From Mesaphorura yosii (Eukaryota; Arthropoda; Collembola; Poduromorpha; Tullbergiidae), in contig WIXG01000003.1 of assembly GCA_009869945.1 (NCBI GenBank), positions 62,001-126,000 of the forward strand: a stretch of DNA of 64,000 bases, given 5' to 3'. Shown in pieces: positions 49,527 through 60,575 of this stretch. Both the position numbers and the translations under genes were made by a program. Below the pieces are notes generated by a model, which saw nothing but the letters and a program-made list of their open reading frames with translations, was not told the origin of the DNA and searched no databases. How positions within the stretch are numbered: position 1 is the stretch's first letter; each line of letters begins with the position of its first letter.

Positions 49527-51363
49527 ATGGCTGCACAGCCCGCAGACTTCCAGCACGTCTTCCGGTCGATTGAAGAGACCGCCGAACCCGAGCGTGGCAG
49601 CATCGTCGGGACACTCCCAGCCTGGTTGAGCGGAACGTACCTGCGGATTGGGCCCGGTCGATACGACTTTGAGAACGATTTCACGCTCAACCACGTCTTT
49701 GACGGGTATTCCCTGATAACAAAGTTTAACATTTCGAGTGCTGGTGGCCGAGATGATCCGCCCAAAATGAGGGTCACGGTGGAGAAGAAGTATTTGGAGA
49801 CTGAAGTTTACAAGAAGGCGCTTAGAGCACAGAAACCCGTGATATGCGAGTTTGGGACAAAGGGGTACGCTGATCCTGGCAGAACGCTTTTTTCAAGACT
49901 GGTTCCTAATTTGGTGAGTAAAATCACTAGCATACTTCGGTTCCAGTGCCGTCAGTGGTAGTGCCAGTACTTGAATTTATTCTTTGACTTATGATCATCC
50001 GCAGATTCCAGAACTGACTGACAATTGTAATATGGCACTGTATCAACTCGGAACTTCTCTGATGGCTGGTTGTGAGACGTGCCATTTCCACGAAGTCAAT
50101 TCGAATAGCCTCTCCCTGACCACAAAATTCGACTCGAGTAAATTATTCGGCACAAACACTTGGACCTGCCATCCGTTAAAGGATCCTGAGACTGGAATCA
50201 CGTACAACATTGGTGCGTCGATACTGACTGGAACCAAATACAATGTGATACAAATTCCTCCCGACTCGGATTGCTCAACGCCTGCGAAAGATTTGCTGAA
50301 ACGTTCCAAAGTGCTCTGCTCGTTCCCGTCCAGCTGGTACGGCTGCTTCTCGTTTTCTCACAGCTTCGGCCTAACGAAGAACTACCTAGTCTTCATCGAA
50401 CAGCCGTATGTGCTGCTCGCAACGAAAATCTTGGCTGCAGTAATGACGAAAGGGCACTGCTTCCAGAATTGGCTGGAGTGGAGGCCCGAACTGAAGAACA
50501 ATTTCTGGCTCATTGAGAAGGCGACCGGTAAAGTGCATAAAGTTCATTACCAGTCTGAAGACCCATTCTTCTTCCTGCACATAATCAACTGCTACGAAGA
50601 GGCTGGAAACATAGTCATCGATTTGCTGACGTTCCCAAACCCAAGTGGGATCGAGAAAATGACGATGGACAACCTGCGAAACGGAATTTCTGCGGAAGGA
50701 CCCGATCAGCCTCGCGGTCAGCGATTTGTGTTGCCGTTGTTTAAAAATTACAGTCAAGCGAACGAGTTGTATACAAAAAACCTAATTTCTAAGGTGAAGA
50801 CAGAGGCAACCGCCACACTCAAGAAAGATGGACGGAACATTGCTAATAGTGTGATCGTAGTCACGCCCGAACTGGTCACCGTCGAGGGGATTGAGCTACC
50901 TACCTTCAATCAGGCTTACGTTGGTCGAAAGTACAAGTACTACTATGCATCTGGATCGGCGATGACAGGAAACTTTCAGAATGCAATCTGCAAGGTGAAT
51001 CTGCAAACCAAGAAGATTGTGACATGGAAAGACGAAACATCGACATCGTCCACGTACGCGTACTTGGGCGAGCCGATTTTTGTTCCGAGGCCAAGATCAA
51101 CTGTTCACGAGTCGCAGTCAATCATGAGCTGCGTCGACACCAAGAATACCGACGACGAAAACAATAACATGGAAGACGCATTGGAGGACGATGGTGTCAT
51201 ACTTTGTCCAACGACGACGACTGCAAAAATCGGAGAAGTCAAGATGAGCAAAGATTTCCTCCTCTGCCTCGATGCAAAAACATTTACAGAGCTCGGCCGA
51301 GTCAATTTCGAGTCGCACATTCCACAAGGGCTTCATGGAATATTTATACCAGACGCAAGCTAG
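49527..51363 (+). CDS. Carotenoid oxygenase family protein CCO-D, 581 aa
   Basis: Same family. There are only two exons, 49527-49913 and 50005-51363, because the phase-1 intron near the start of its paralogues is absent and the segment SIVGTLPAWLSGTYLR is continuous. Iron ligands: TCHPLKDPETG, FSHSFGLTKNY, FLHIINCYEE and GLHGIFIP. Second-shell Glu: GCETCHF, GIELPTFN and GEPIFVPRP. The PDPxK loop is the most changed of the six (YADPGRTLFSRL). The usual NHWxDG reads NHVFDGYSL, closer to the vertebrate FDG form. A 25-30 residue acidic insertion (NTDDENNNMEDALEDDG) lies after the GEPIF glutamate. It starts MAAQPADFQHVFRSIEE. An AATAAA is 25 bp past the stop. Confidence 0.95.
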
Positions 51364-51387
51364 ACATTAAGCACTACACCGATACAG

Positions 51388-51393
51388 AATAAA
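51388..51393 (+). terminator. AATAAA polyadenylation signal of CCO-D
   Basis: Canonical hexamer 25 bp after the CCO-D stop. Confidence 0.5.
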
Positions 51394-53772
51394 AATCTTC
51401 CAAATTTTATCTTTAGATTTTGTATTAAAAGAGGAAACCACTCAGATTGCATCGATCCCCTCCAACTTGGTCGAGACCAAGCCGGAACGGTCATCGTAAA
51501 CGGAACTTCAAGCTGGCAAAGCCAACTAAACCTCCGTTCGTCTCACGCTCAGAGAACGATGCTTCTGCTCCTCATCGTGGTTTGTTCCTTTGCCGTTGTG
51601 GCTAAGGGTTTGAGCATTCATACTCAAGAAATGATCCTTTGAAGTATGATCTCGAGTTGTACAGGTGCAGCGAACTGGGTCTCCACACACTCGACATGGA
51701 ACGGGAAGGCGGAATTCAGGATTCGGATTGATAGTAACGACCGCAGGGGTTGACTTGGTGCCCGATCCTGCGATAGTTCGATAGGTCAAGACTTGCTGTA
51801 CAAAATTTTGCAGTCACTTGGCCAGATTTTAATTGTTGGGTCGAGATAACAATGAATTAATTGAGTTTTAAACAGCATCATGTGCTAAATTGGCTGGCTC
51901 AATGCTCGCATTGTATATGTACAAGCTCCCATGTGCCATGTGCTCTGTGGCTCGGCTCGAAGCAGCGTGGCGTGGTTGAGGAGAGAAGCTAGTCTCAAGC
52001 ACGATACAAGCGTGGCAGCAGTGTGTCCATATTCTCATTCTCATCCTGCAGCGTGTGTGTGTACATGTGCCATGTGCGAATTTTTTGCAATGCAGCAAGT
52101 ACGTACAACTTACGGTCTTTACTTCGAGTCATATTTGCACATTCTCGCTGTCTTTGTGCTTGTGAGTCATTTGTCTTCAATTCCCATATAGTCAATCAAT
52201 TTAAAGTCCCAGCAGCCTAGTCATAGTCATAGGTCATAGTCTAAGTAATTGTAATCGTGCTTGAAAGTGAGTTGCAATTGTGCGATGGTAGGTCTTTGGT
52301 CAGGTCAGTGAGAGTAACGACATAAATGCATGAATGAATGCTAGGATGAGATGACACTAATTATATACACAAACTGCAAACTGATCAAATGACTTACGAC
52401 GGGACTATATAATAGTAGTTATATGGCGCATGGACTCATTTTTCTTTTTCTCGTTTGAGTTGTGCCATTTCTAACGTAAGAAGAATGCCATGCCATGCCA
52501 AGTGAATTTGAATTAGAATGCACTTCGATTGCATAATTCGTCTGGCATGTCAGACTACAATACATACTCACGCTATTACGTCCACGATGTCAAATCTGTC
52601 CCCATTCTCATGCCTTATGCGCTTAATTAATTGATTCCGGAGAGAATATTCGTCTTCCAATCCACTAATCCAAACTAGGTGATAATTTATAGAGCTGGAA
52701 AGTTTCACACCTCAATTCGAGCTTGAATTCGAAATTTGGACTTGCCTTGTTGATAGGAACGGGAAAATCTGCATGAATGCGAATAATTCAAATGGTGGCA
52801 GCAAATTGTAATAGGATCTTGCGTCAATCGCGACTATTTTTAACAACAACGCGAGCTAATTATCTTCATATTACACTTAATCATTTTTGCATCGATTCTT
52901 ATGCATCCGGCTCTCTCCTTTAATCTACGTCAGCAAAAGTGCAACGCTCTCTCTCTCTCTGTTTTTATTAGCATCGCATTATCCTGTGCACAGTATCAAC
53001 CTCAAATGCAGCTTGCACTTCATGCCACGGCACGGGTCGGGGTGCAAGTACAGGATTCAGGATATAATTAAGGAATTTCACAATGCATGCGTGAATCATG
53101 ATCAAGTCGATGCTGCGATGTTTTTTTCTAGTTTACACTTGGGACTGTGGTCGTCGTACGTGAACGGTGAACGTGAAAATCAAAACAATTGTCGCTTCAC
53201 GCTTCTTTCCTGTTTTACTTGGGGAAATTCAAAAACATATGACCACAACTCACGTCTCGGTATGTAAACATTCGACTTCACCTGTGATCTTGTGAATTCG
53301 CCACTCGCGAGATCGAGACGACGACGCAACAAGCTTGTGCTGCTTGTGATTCAAGATAATTATTATTCATTCATTGCTGCTGCCACTGCCACTTACCACT
53401 ACCGTGCCTTGTCTGTTTCATTATATCATTGTGCGATATGCAATGGTTAGTTAATTGAATACTTAATTATTGCCTGTGGCGCTTGAGAGCTTGGCAAGCA
53501 CTCGACAAGATGAGATAAAATACGCAGTCACAACTCACAACTGCGGGACACTGCCATAAACGCAAGTTAACGAGATTCAGTGCATGTCAAAGCAAAAGAC
53601 GACGGTCAGAGATCAAATGCATTCAAGTCACCGATAAGTGAGGAGTCAAGTAAGTCAATGCTGGTGTGCATCGTGCTTTTGTTGGACATTGGATTTGAAT
53701 TTGAACCGGATACCTATTTAACTGAAACTTGTCCTGAGCCGGATTAGTCAGTTGTTTCCATTCATCGTCAAC
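51394..53772. other. Intergenic between CCO-D and CCO-E
   Basis: 2.4 kb with no supported gene. A (CT)7 run occurs at 52947-52960. A minus-strand frame at about 51526-51789 contains CRVCGD but no nuclear receptor continuation. Confidence 0.45.
52947..52960 (+). repeat. (CT)7 microsatellite
   Basis: Perfect CT dinucleotide run of 14 bases. Short and probably of no function. Confidence 0.7.
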
Positions 53773-55818
53773 ATGCCAGAGTTCAAGAAGGATCATGGGA
53801 AGTTGTTCAGAACAGCTGATGAAGTTGAAACTCCTGAAGAGGCTGTCGTTCATGGTACGCATAGCTTTACTCAAGTAATGATTTTGCATTCCACCAATTC
53901 TCTTCACGGATGTCATTTCATCGCAGGTGGGACCATTCCCCCGTGGATAAACGGATCGTTCATCAGAGTGGGTCCAGCAAAATTTGATTTCGAGAATTTC
54001 ACAGTTAATCATTGGCTGGATGGATACGCACTACTGTCGAAGTTTGAGATTAGTGGCACAAGCCAAACCGTCGCCTATCGAAGCAAGTACTTGGAGTCTG
54101 AAGCCTACAAGAAAGCAGTCAGAGCTGGCAAGCCTTTAGTGACTGAATTTGGGACGAAGGCGTTTCCAGACCCCGCCAAAAATATGTTTAGCAGATTCTT
54201 CACGTCCTTGGTACGTAAGCCCTCTTGGCCTCTTCGTGCTTCTTGTTGTATGACCTGCATACACGTTCCATGTATAACTTTTTTCATAATCAGACGATTT
54301 TACTTTCAGCTGCCTGAAATGTCCGACAACGATTCAGTCTCCCTGTTTCAACTTGGAAGTGGTGGCTCGTCGTCAGAACTATTTGTGACTACGAACACGC
54401 AGTATTTTCATCAAATTGACTCCGACTCGTTAAGTACTGGCACAAAATTTGATTCCCACAAGCTATTTGGGTTCAACGGTGTTTGTGTTCACCCTGTTCA
54501 TGATCCAAGCACCGGCTACACATACTACCTTGGGTTTTCCGTCAGTACGGGCGTTAAATATAATTTCATAAAGATTCCACCAAAACCACAGTCACTACCA
54601 ACAATTGAAAACGGCAGCAGCAAGGCGAAAGCAAATGGCAAAATGAAAGTGTCGGACAACAATACACGAGATTTGCTCAGTAAATACGAAACCGTATGTT
54701 CAATTCCAAGTCGCTGGAAAGGCTCGGTTGGATTCTTTCACTCCTTCGGTGTCACGAAGAATTACATCATATTCATCGAGCAGCCCTATTCAATTAGCTT
54801 ACCAAGAGCAGCCAAATCAGTGGTCGTGGGAGATTCATTCAAAGACTGGCTAGACTGGAGACCAAATGAGAAGAGTAAATTCTACATCATCGAGAAATCG
54901 ACTGGAAATATAGTCAAGACTAATTATTATTCAAACGAACCGTTCTTCTTTCTGCATGTAATTAATTGCTTTGAAGACGAGAACAACCAGGTAAGTAGGA
55001 CTTTAGATATCATACCCCAACCTTCAATCTAATGCGAGTGTGTAGTGGGGGGTCTAATGTGTTAATTTCTGAATTGACAGATTGTAGTCGATTTGATTGC
55101 ATACAAAAGCCCATCCGTGCTTGAGAGTATGTACTTAAATAAACTGCGCAACAATATGTTCGAGTACAAGGATGGACCCTGCTGCCAGCGATTCGTGCTA
55201 CCAATCATAAGTGACATTAGCGAATATGAATCAAGCGCTAATTTAATCCAAGGCCATCACTACAACACGAAAGCTGAAAGGATTCAGAATTCCATCGTCC
55301 TAACACCTGAAGTGCTCTCAGACTACGAACAAGAGTTACCTACAATTGCGCCGTCACGGTTCGGAAAACCTTACAAGTACTTTTATGCAGTTGGTGACAG
55401 TAATGCTACTTTATGCAGCGCCTTAAATCATAACCATAATCATAAAGACGACAGCCATCATCAAGCACAGTCGTCGGGGGTGTTGTCTTCAGAGACAGCG
55501 ACGGTCATAAAACAAGATTATTCGAAAAACGCATTATGCAAAGTAAATACGGAGACAAAGAAGACTTATTTATGGCACCCGAGTGACTTCTACGTGCCCG
55601 GTGAACCAATTTTTCTGCAAAATCCAGAAAGCATCGAGAAGAACAAAGCAGAGGAAGTCGAAGACGACGGAGTCCTTATCTCAGCTGTGACTGATTTGAG
55701 AGAAGGCCACAGCGATTTTCTGATATTCCTAAATGCGCAGAATTTGGAGGAAATCGGCCGTGCCACCTTCAAATCACATATACCTCAAGCGATGCATGGA
55801 GTATTTTTGCATAAATGA
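53773..55818 (+). CDS. Carotenoid oxygenase family protein CCO-E, 594 aa
   Basis: Same family, and the longest member. Exons are 53773-53854, 53927-54210, 54310-54990 and 55081-55818 (1785 nt, in phase). Iron ligands: CVHPVHDPSTG, FFHSFGVTKNY, FLHVINCFED and AMHGVFLH. The first second-shell glutamate is replaced: the aligned segment is VTTNTQYF with Asn at residue 151 (codon 54394-54396). The other two remain (EQELPTI and GEPIFLQNP). PDPxK loop: FPDPAKNMFSRF. It has two insertions: a Lys/Asn-rich loop after IKIPPKPQ (about 30 residues), and a His-rich loop containing NHNHNHKDDSHH before the segment ALCKVNTETK. Loss of one second-shell Glu may alter iron affinity or the reaction, so function may differ from CCO-A to D. 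Confidence 0.95.
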
Positions 55819-56891
55819 CAGGCAGTGCGCGCTCCAGCAGAACCTGTGACGCTTGAGAATTTGAGATTGTGCAACGAAGTAAATTATTTGCCCATTATGA
55901 TTACAGTGCAATAAACAATGCACGCGAAAATTCTAGTTAAACGAATTTCAAATCTTCCTGTGCCTTCCTATGCTTTAAATTTAGCTAAGACTAAGGAAAG
56001 TCAAAAGTCATTCCAAGTTGTAAAAATTGCACCGCCAAGTATAGAATAAATTATGGACAACTATCCTATTACTTTATTAGTGACGCTTATCATTAGTTCT
56101 ACCAAGTTTAGTTCAATCGTTATCAAAATCAAGATCCAGTAAATCAAAGTAACTGCATGTCATTGCATTTACAACTTGTGGGTTTTTTTACAAAACATAT
56201 TGGCCCGGGACTACGAGACAAGGACAGGAACAGAGACAATAATTATGTAATACGATGACTCGTATTTATGTCTACGCTTATACTCATTTGTAGCGTAGCT
56301 TTTTTATAACAACAATCAACAATGGGATAATGGCAACGTGTGGATGAGAATTTCGAAGGTAAGACATATGTGTTATAATGCTAATGGCTGGTGAGGATTA
56401 AACTGCAATGTAACCGTTGTTAGGCTTAAGCTCGTCAATGCAGCAACTTAGGTTAAACCTGCTTCGCAGTAGTACAAAATCCACTTTCTTGAGTTGTAGC
56501 GATTGTAGCCCACATTCGTCTCGACTTCGACTTGCATCGTTGTTACGTTTCGTGTTGCCGTTGCCGTTGCGCTTGGGCCTGATTATTCATTCATTTAGTA
56601 GTATTGATTCACGCAATAACGCAGTGGGTAGTGGTGATGGTGCATCGTTTGTTTAGTATCTTTTTCCTCTTACAAACTTTTCAGCGCAAACACGAGAACT
56701 AAGCTTATGTACTGTCCGAACGCGGCGAAGGAACCTGAATTTAATGTGTGCTTAGATTTTGACAAGTCAAGTTCATTTCTCTCTGAGACTACGACCAGTT
56801 TAATTTGTGACTGACTGCCTTCATAATTGTTGGAGTTCTACATTTGACATTTTTGGGAAAGTGACACATTTTTGTGTGAGACGAAGTAACA
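55819..56891. other. Intergenic between CCO-E and CCO-F
   Basis: This holds the CCO-E 3' UTR and CCO-F promoter region. Nothing else is supported. Confidence 0.45.
55910..55915 (+). terminator. AATAAA polyadenylation signal of CCO-E
   Basis: Canonical hexamer about 90 bp after the CCO-E stop. Confidence 0.5.
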
Positions 56892-59830
56892 ATGCCCACG
56901 AAGGAGAATACGACTGTGAGTCCATTTCATAGCGCGACGGCAACAGAAAAACCGGAACAGGTCAACTTCCAAGGTGAGATTCTCATTTTCAGAACCCCCA
57001 AGCAAAAGCAAAGGCAAAGGTTGCAAAGCATTGAGTTTAACCAGCAGGTTGGCATTTAAGTTAAATGACTGGCGACTAGCTTAATGTCCAGCAAACTCCC
57101 GTTATGACTGAGACAAATTCGACCATTCGAGTTTGCCATTCCAATTTGCGACTGTGCGTTGGTTACTCTTTGCTGTTTTTAGTCTTTGCGCTTATGCATT
57201 GCGAGAGTGCAGAGTACAGAGAAGACAATTTCGCAATATTTTGTTGCCAAAGGCGGAATGGTTTTTGTGTCAGTAATTTGACAGCGCGAAGCGTTTATGC
57301 TCTGCGTGGTTGGAGTGCGAATGGGTATGGCATAGTATCAGCATTTGCTTTGTAAACTGTACAACATGTGGAATTCTTATGTAATTCCAAGTCCTTTAAA
57401 ATTGAAACAAACTGTATTTAAATCGGTACTGCATTACTATGCATTTTCCAATGGTCTCATCTCATGTCTAATTCCCTTCAGCTCGTTTCCATCTTCATCT
57501 AGCCGTAAAATGTTCGCTTTTGCGCCAGAATTGGCTAAATTTATTTATAAACTCAGTGCCCTGCACAGACGATGGGTTTTACGAATGTACTTCCCTTAAC
57601 AAAATGACATGCATTTGAGTTCAGTTTTAGTTTAATGAAATGAATGATTGGAAGCGAACAGTGAGGCTCAGACACTTCAAGGCTAAAAAGTGACGAGGGT
57701 CAGCAGACTGCAGGGAAATGATTACGCTGCACTCTGCTCGCGTCCGCATCCTGTCTCTGCATTTAATGATTCAAATAAATCAAGTTCATCTGAACCTGAA
57801 CTTGAGATACAGACATTTCTCTGGATTTTGTGTATATTTTACTCAGCAGAAGAGAAGATAACGAAAGGAAATTGTGCACAGTGAAATGGAGCAAAATATA
57901 TTCGTAGAGAACTACGCCTCATGGCGCGACTCGATTGACAAATGAAAATTTAATGGAGGTGAATTTTTCCAGGAACCATCCCGGAATGGCTGCAAGGAGA
58001 CTACATACGTGTTGGTCCTGGATTATGGGACTTGGAGGAGCACACAATGTATCATTTTCTGGATGGCTATGCAATCGTCTCAAAATTCAACTTTAAAGAC
58101 GGAAAAGTAACGCTGACAAAACGATTTGTGGAGTCCGACGCGTACAAACGCGCCCTGGCTGCAAAGAAGCCTCTGATCAACGAATTTGGAACCCGTGGGT
58201 TCCCTGACCCGAATAAAAGCTTTTTTGGGAGATTTGCTGCTGCATTGGTACCTGGGTTAAATTTCGGCGTGACCCGATTTGGCCACTTTTCGCCTTGCAA
58301 CTGTGCTGATTTCCTTTGTGCATCTCTTTCAGGTGCCTGAAATTTCCGACAATGTGTACTCAACACCATTTAAAATCGGATCCAGCCTCTATCTTGCTGC
58401 AGACACCGCATTCTTGCGTAACCTCGACCCATGCACGCTGGACTCGACCGAGAAATATGATTCAAACAAATTCTTCGGAAGCACCGGACAAGGCGCCCAC
58501 CCGTTGACGGATGAGAACGGAGACGTCTGGCAGGTTGGGGTTTCATTGATTGGTCCAACTACAAAATACCCGGTCATAAAAATTCCAAAGATTAGCAACG
58601 AAGTCAATGAAGAGGCTTGCGAAGGACATTTACGGCTGAAGAAAGCAAAGACTATTTGCTCCATCCCGTCAAGTTGGTCCGGCGGAGCGTCTGCGGCTCA
58701 CAGTTTCGGTAATGTGTTACATTATTTCGCTGCTCAGCTGTCCTCTGATTTGTGATTTGAATTATTGAGAATTTTTGCATTGGGATTTGCAGGACTGACA
58801 TCGAAATACATTGTCATGATTGAGCAGCCGCACGTGCTTTGCATCTCCAAATTCTTAGGATCCGTGCTGAAAGGCTCCGACACGGTCAAAGACTGGATGG
58901 AGTGGCGAGGACACGAGAAGAATCGTTTCCACATTGTCGAGAAGGCTACCGGCAAGCTAATCAAGACTGAAATCTTGTCCGAGACGAGTTTTTATTTCAT
59001 GCACATTATCAACTGCTTTGAGCAGGACGATCAGGTAAATTATCGCATCCTGTTTACTGATTTTTAGACCTTCGGTCCATGTTGCGTAATTTGCTAATGA
59101 ATTTTCTTCTTTACTTTACGCAGATTACGATTGATGTCATTTCCTACGACTCGCCAAGCGTGCTGGAGACGCTAATAATAGCCAAGTTTCGTAATCAGAA
59201 CTACGAAGACTGTGATCATCCGTACACCCAACGATTCATCATTCCATTGAAGGTTGAGGATATCAAAGCGCAGCCAGAAAACACCAATTTGGTGAAGGTC
59301 AACTCATCCTCGCCATCGACTTCCGTTTGCAAAGCTATTCGCAAAGGAAATCAAGTTATTCTCACCGCGGATGTCATTACGGACATAAAAGGAGCTGAAT
59401 TGCCGTCGTTTAACAAGAAGCTGCTAGGCAAACCGTACACTTACTATTACGCTGCTGGCACTTACAACCCAAGTTATTACTCGCATGGAGTATGCAAGAT
59501 CAACCTGGACACGAAGAAGATGGTCGAGTATAAAATGGAGTCTGGGTTTCCCGGTAAGTTGACTCTTAGCTGACTTTATTCTTTAACACGAAGACAGCGT
59601 AACGATTCGGTAATGAACTGATTGCAGGTGAACCGCTGTTCATCCCAAATCCCGATGGAACTGCTGAAGACGACGGAATTTTGATTTCACCCGTGACCAA
59701 CTACGTTGTCGGGATGGACGATTTCCTCCTACTGCTGGATGCAAAGACAATGAAAGAGATTGGACGAGCAACGTTCAAGAATAAAATTCCACCGGCGCTG
59801 CACGGCATTTTTCTCCCTTCTTGTTCCTAA
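56892..59830 (+). CDS. Carotenoid oxygenase family protein CCO-F, 535 aa, most intron-rich copy
   Basis: Same family. Six exons: 56892-56973, 57973-58247, 58333-58708, 58793-59034, 59124-59553 and 59628-59830 (1608 nt, in phase). Iron ligands: GAHPLTDENGD, AAHSFG/LTSKY (split by an intron), FMHIINCFEQ and ALHGIFLP. The first second-shell residue is Asp instead of Glu (LAADTAF, residue 143, codon 58402-58404); the others are kept (GAELPSFN and GEPLFIPNP). PDPxK loop: FPDPNKSFFGRF. The domain marker NHWxDG is changed to YHFLDGYAIVSKF. It is the most divergent of the six and carries every family intron plus one of its own. Its first intron is about 1 kb and contains no supported gene. Confidence 0.95.
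56974..57972 (+). other. 1 kb first intron of CCO-F
   Basis: Donor gtgaga, acceptor ttttccag. It is far longer than other introns in the cluster (70-115 bp) and could host control elements. Open frames inside (57104-57355, 57345-57599) have no recognisable content. Confidence 0.7.
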
Positions 59831-60575
59831 AGTCTAACTAATAACGATCCCAGAATACAACGGGAGAGAAAACGACAATGATACTCGGACATGGAACAAA
59901 CGCATGTAGTAGTTAAGAATCTGGTCAGTCTCAAAATTCATGATTCACTTAATAACTCAATTTTGTAGTTTCGTGTTAGTTATCTTCAAGTAATTACAGA
60001 AGAATCATCAGATTGCAGTTAAATAGTAGTTAAGTTCCTGCGTGCTAATACTAAAATGCACTAAAATCATGGTCTTCATTCCAGGAATAAATCATGAGTT
60101 GACTGTTGAATTACGGAATACGCCGTTTTGGCTAGCGACAATATATATTCTCCTTCATAACTGCATTCGAGAGTAAGGTTATATAGTCGTAGACTGGGTT
60201 CGATTGAAAACGGATGAGATTGATTTGATAGGCTGTGGTGCGGAGTGCGTACGAATAAGCATGGAACGTATTGACAATTGCTTCAACTGCAGCGAAGCGA
60301 CTGATGGACAGGACAACAGGGCTCAATCATGTAAGTCATTAGATTATCCCTTCGAGATACAATTTTTTGTCCTCACCGTCCGCGTCGGAAGAAGGCACAC
60401 GCATCTTATGCGTCTTACAACAATAAAGTGTAAGTTTATGAATGAATTGTTCTCAGTTCGCGGTGAGCTGTTCTGCCTCACTGGTTGATGTCACACTGAA
60501 GAAAGCGCAGAAAGTCTGTCCTGTATCATCTTGTCTTTGCTTTATTTGAGGTATAGGTGCATCAATTTCTCGATA
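59831..60575. other. Intergenic between CCO-F and the HES gene
   Basis: CCO-F 3' UTR and HES 5' region. An open frame at 60204-60488 shows no domain. Confidence 0.45.
60086..60091 (+). terminator. AATAAA polyadenylation signal of CCO-F
   Basis: Canonical hexamer about 255 bp after the CCO-F stop. Confidence 0.4.

Noticed and set aside
51526-51789. Minus-strand frame with PCRVCGD, like the start of a nuclear receptor DNA-binding domain
   Set aside because: The sequence after CGD does not continue as a receptor zinc finger, there is no GT donor directly after it, and no matching second exon is visible downstream on that strand.
57104-57599. Two open frames in the first CCO-F intron that might be extra coding exons
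   Set aside because: The exon 1 to exon 2 join works in phase without them, and they show no similarity to family sequence.
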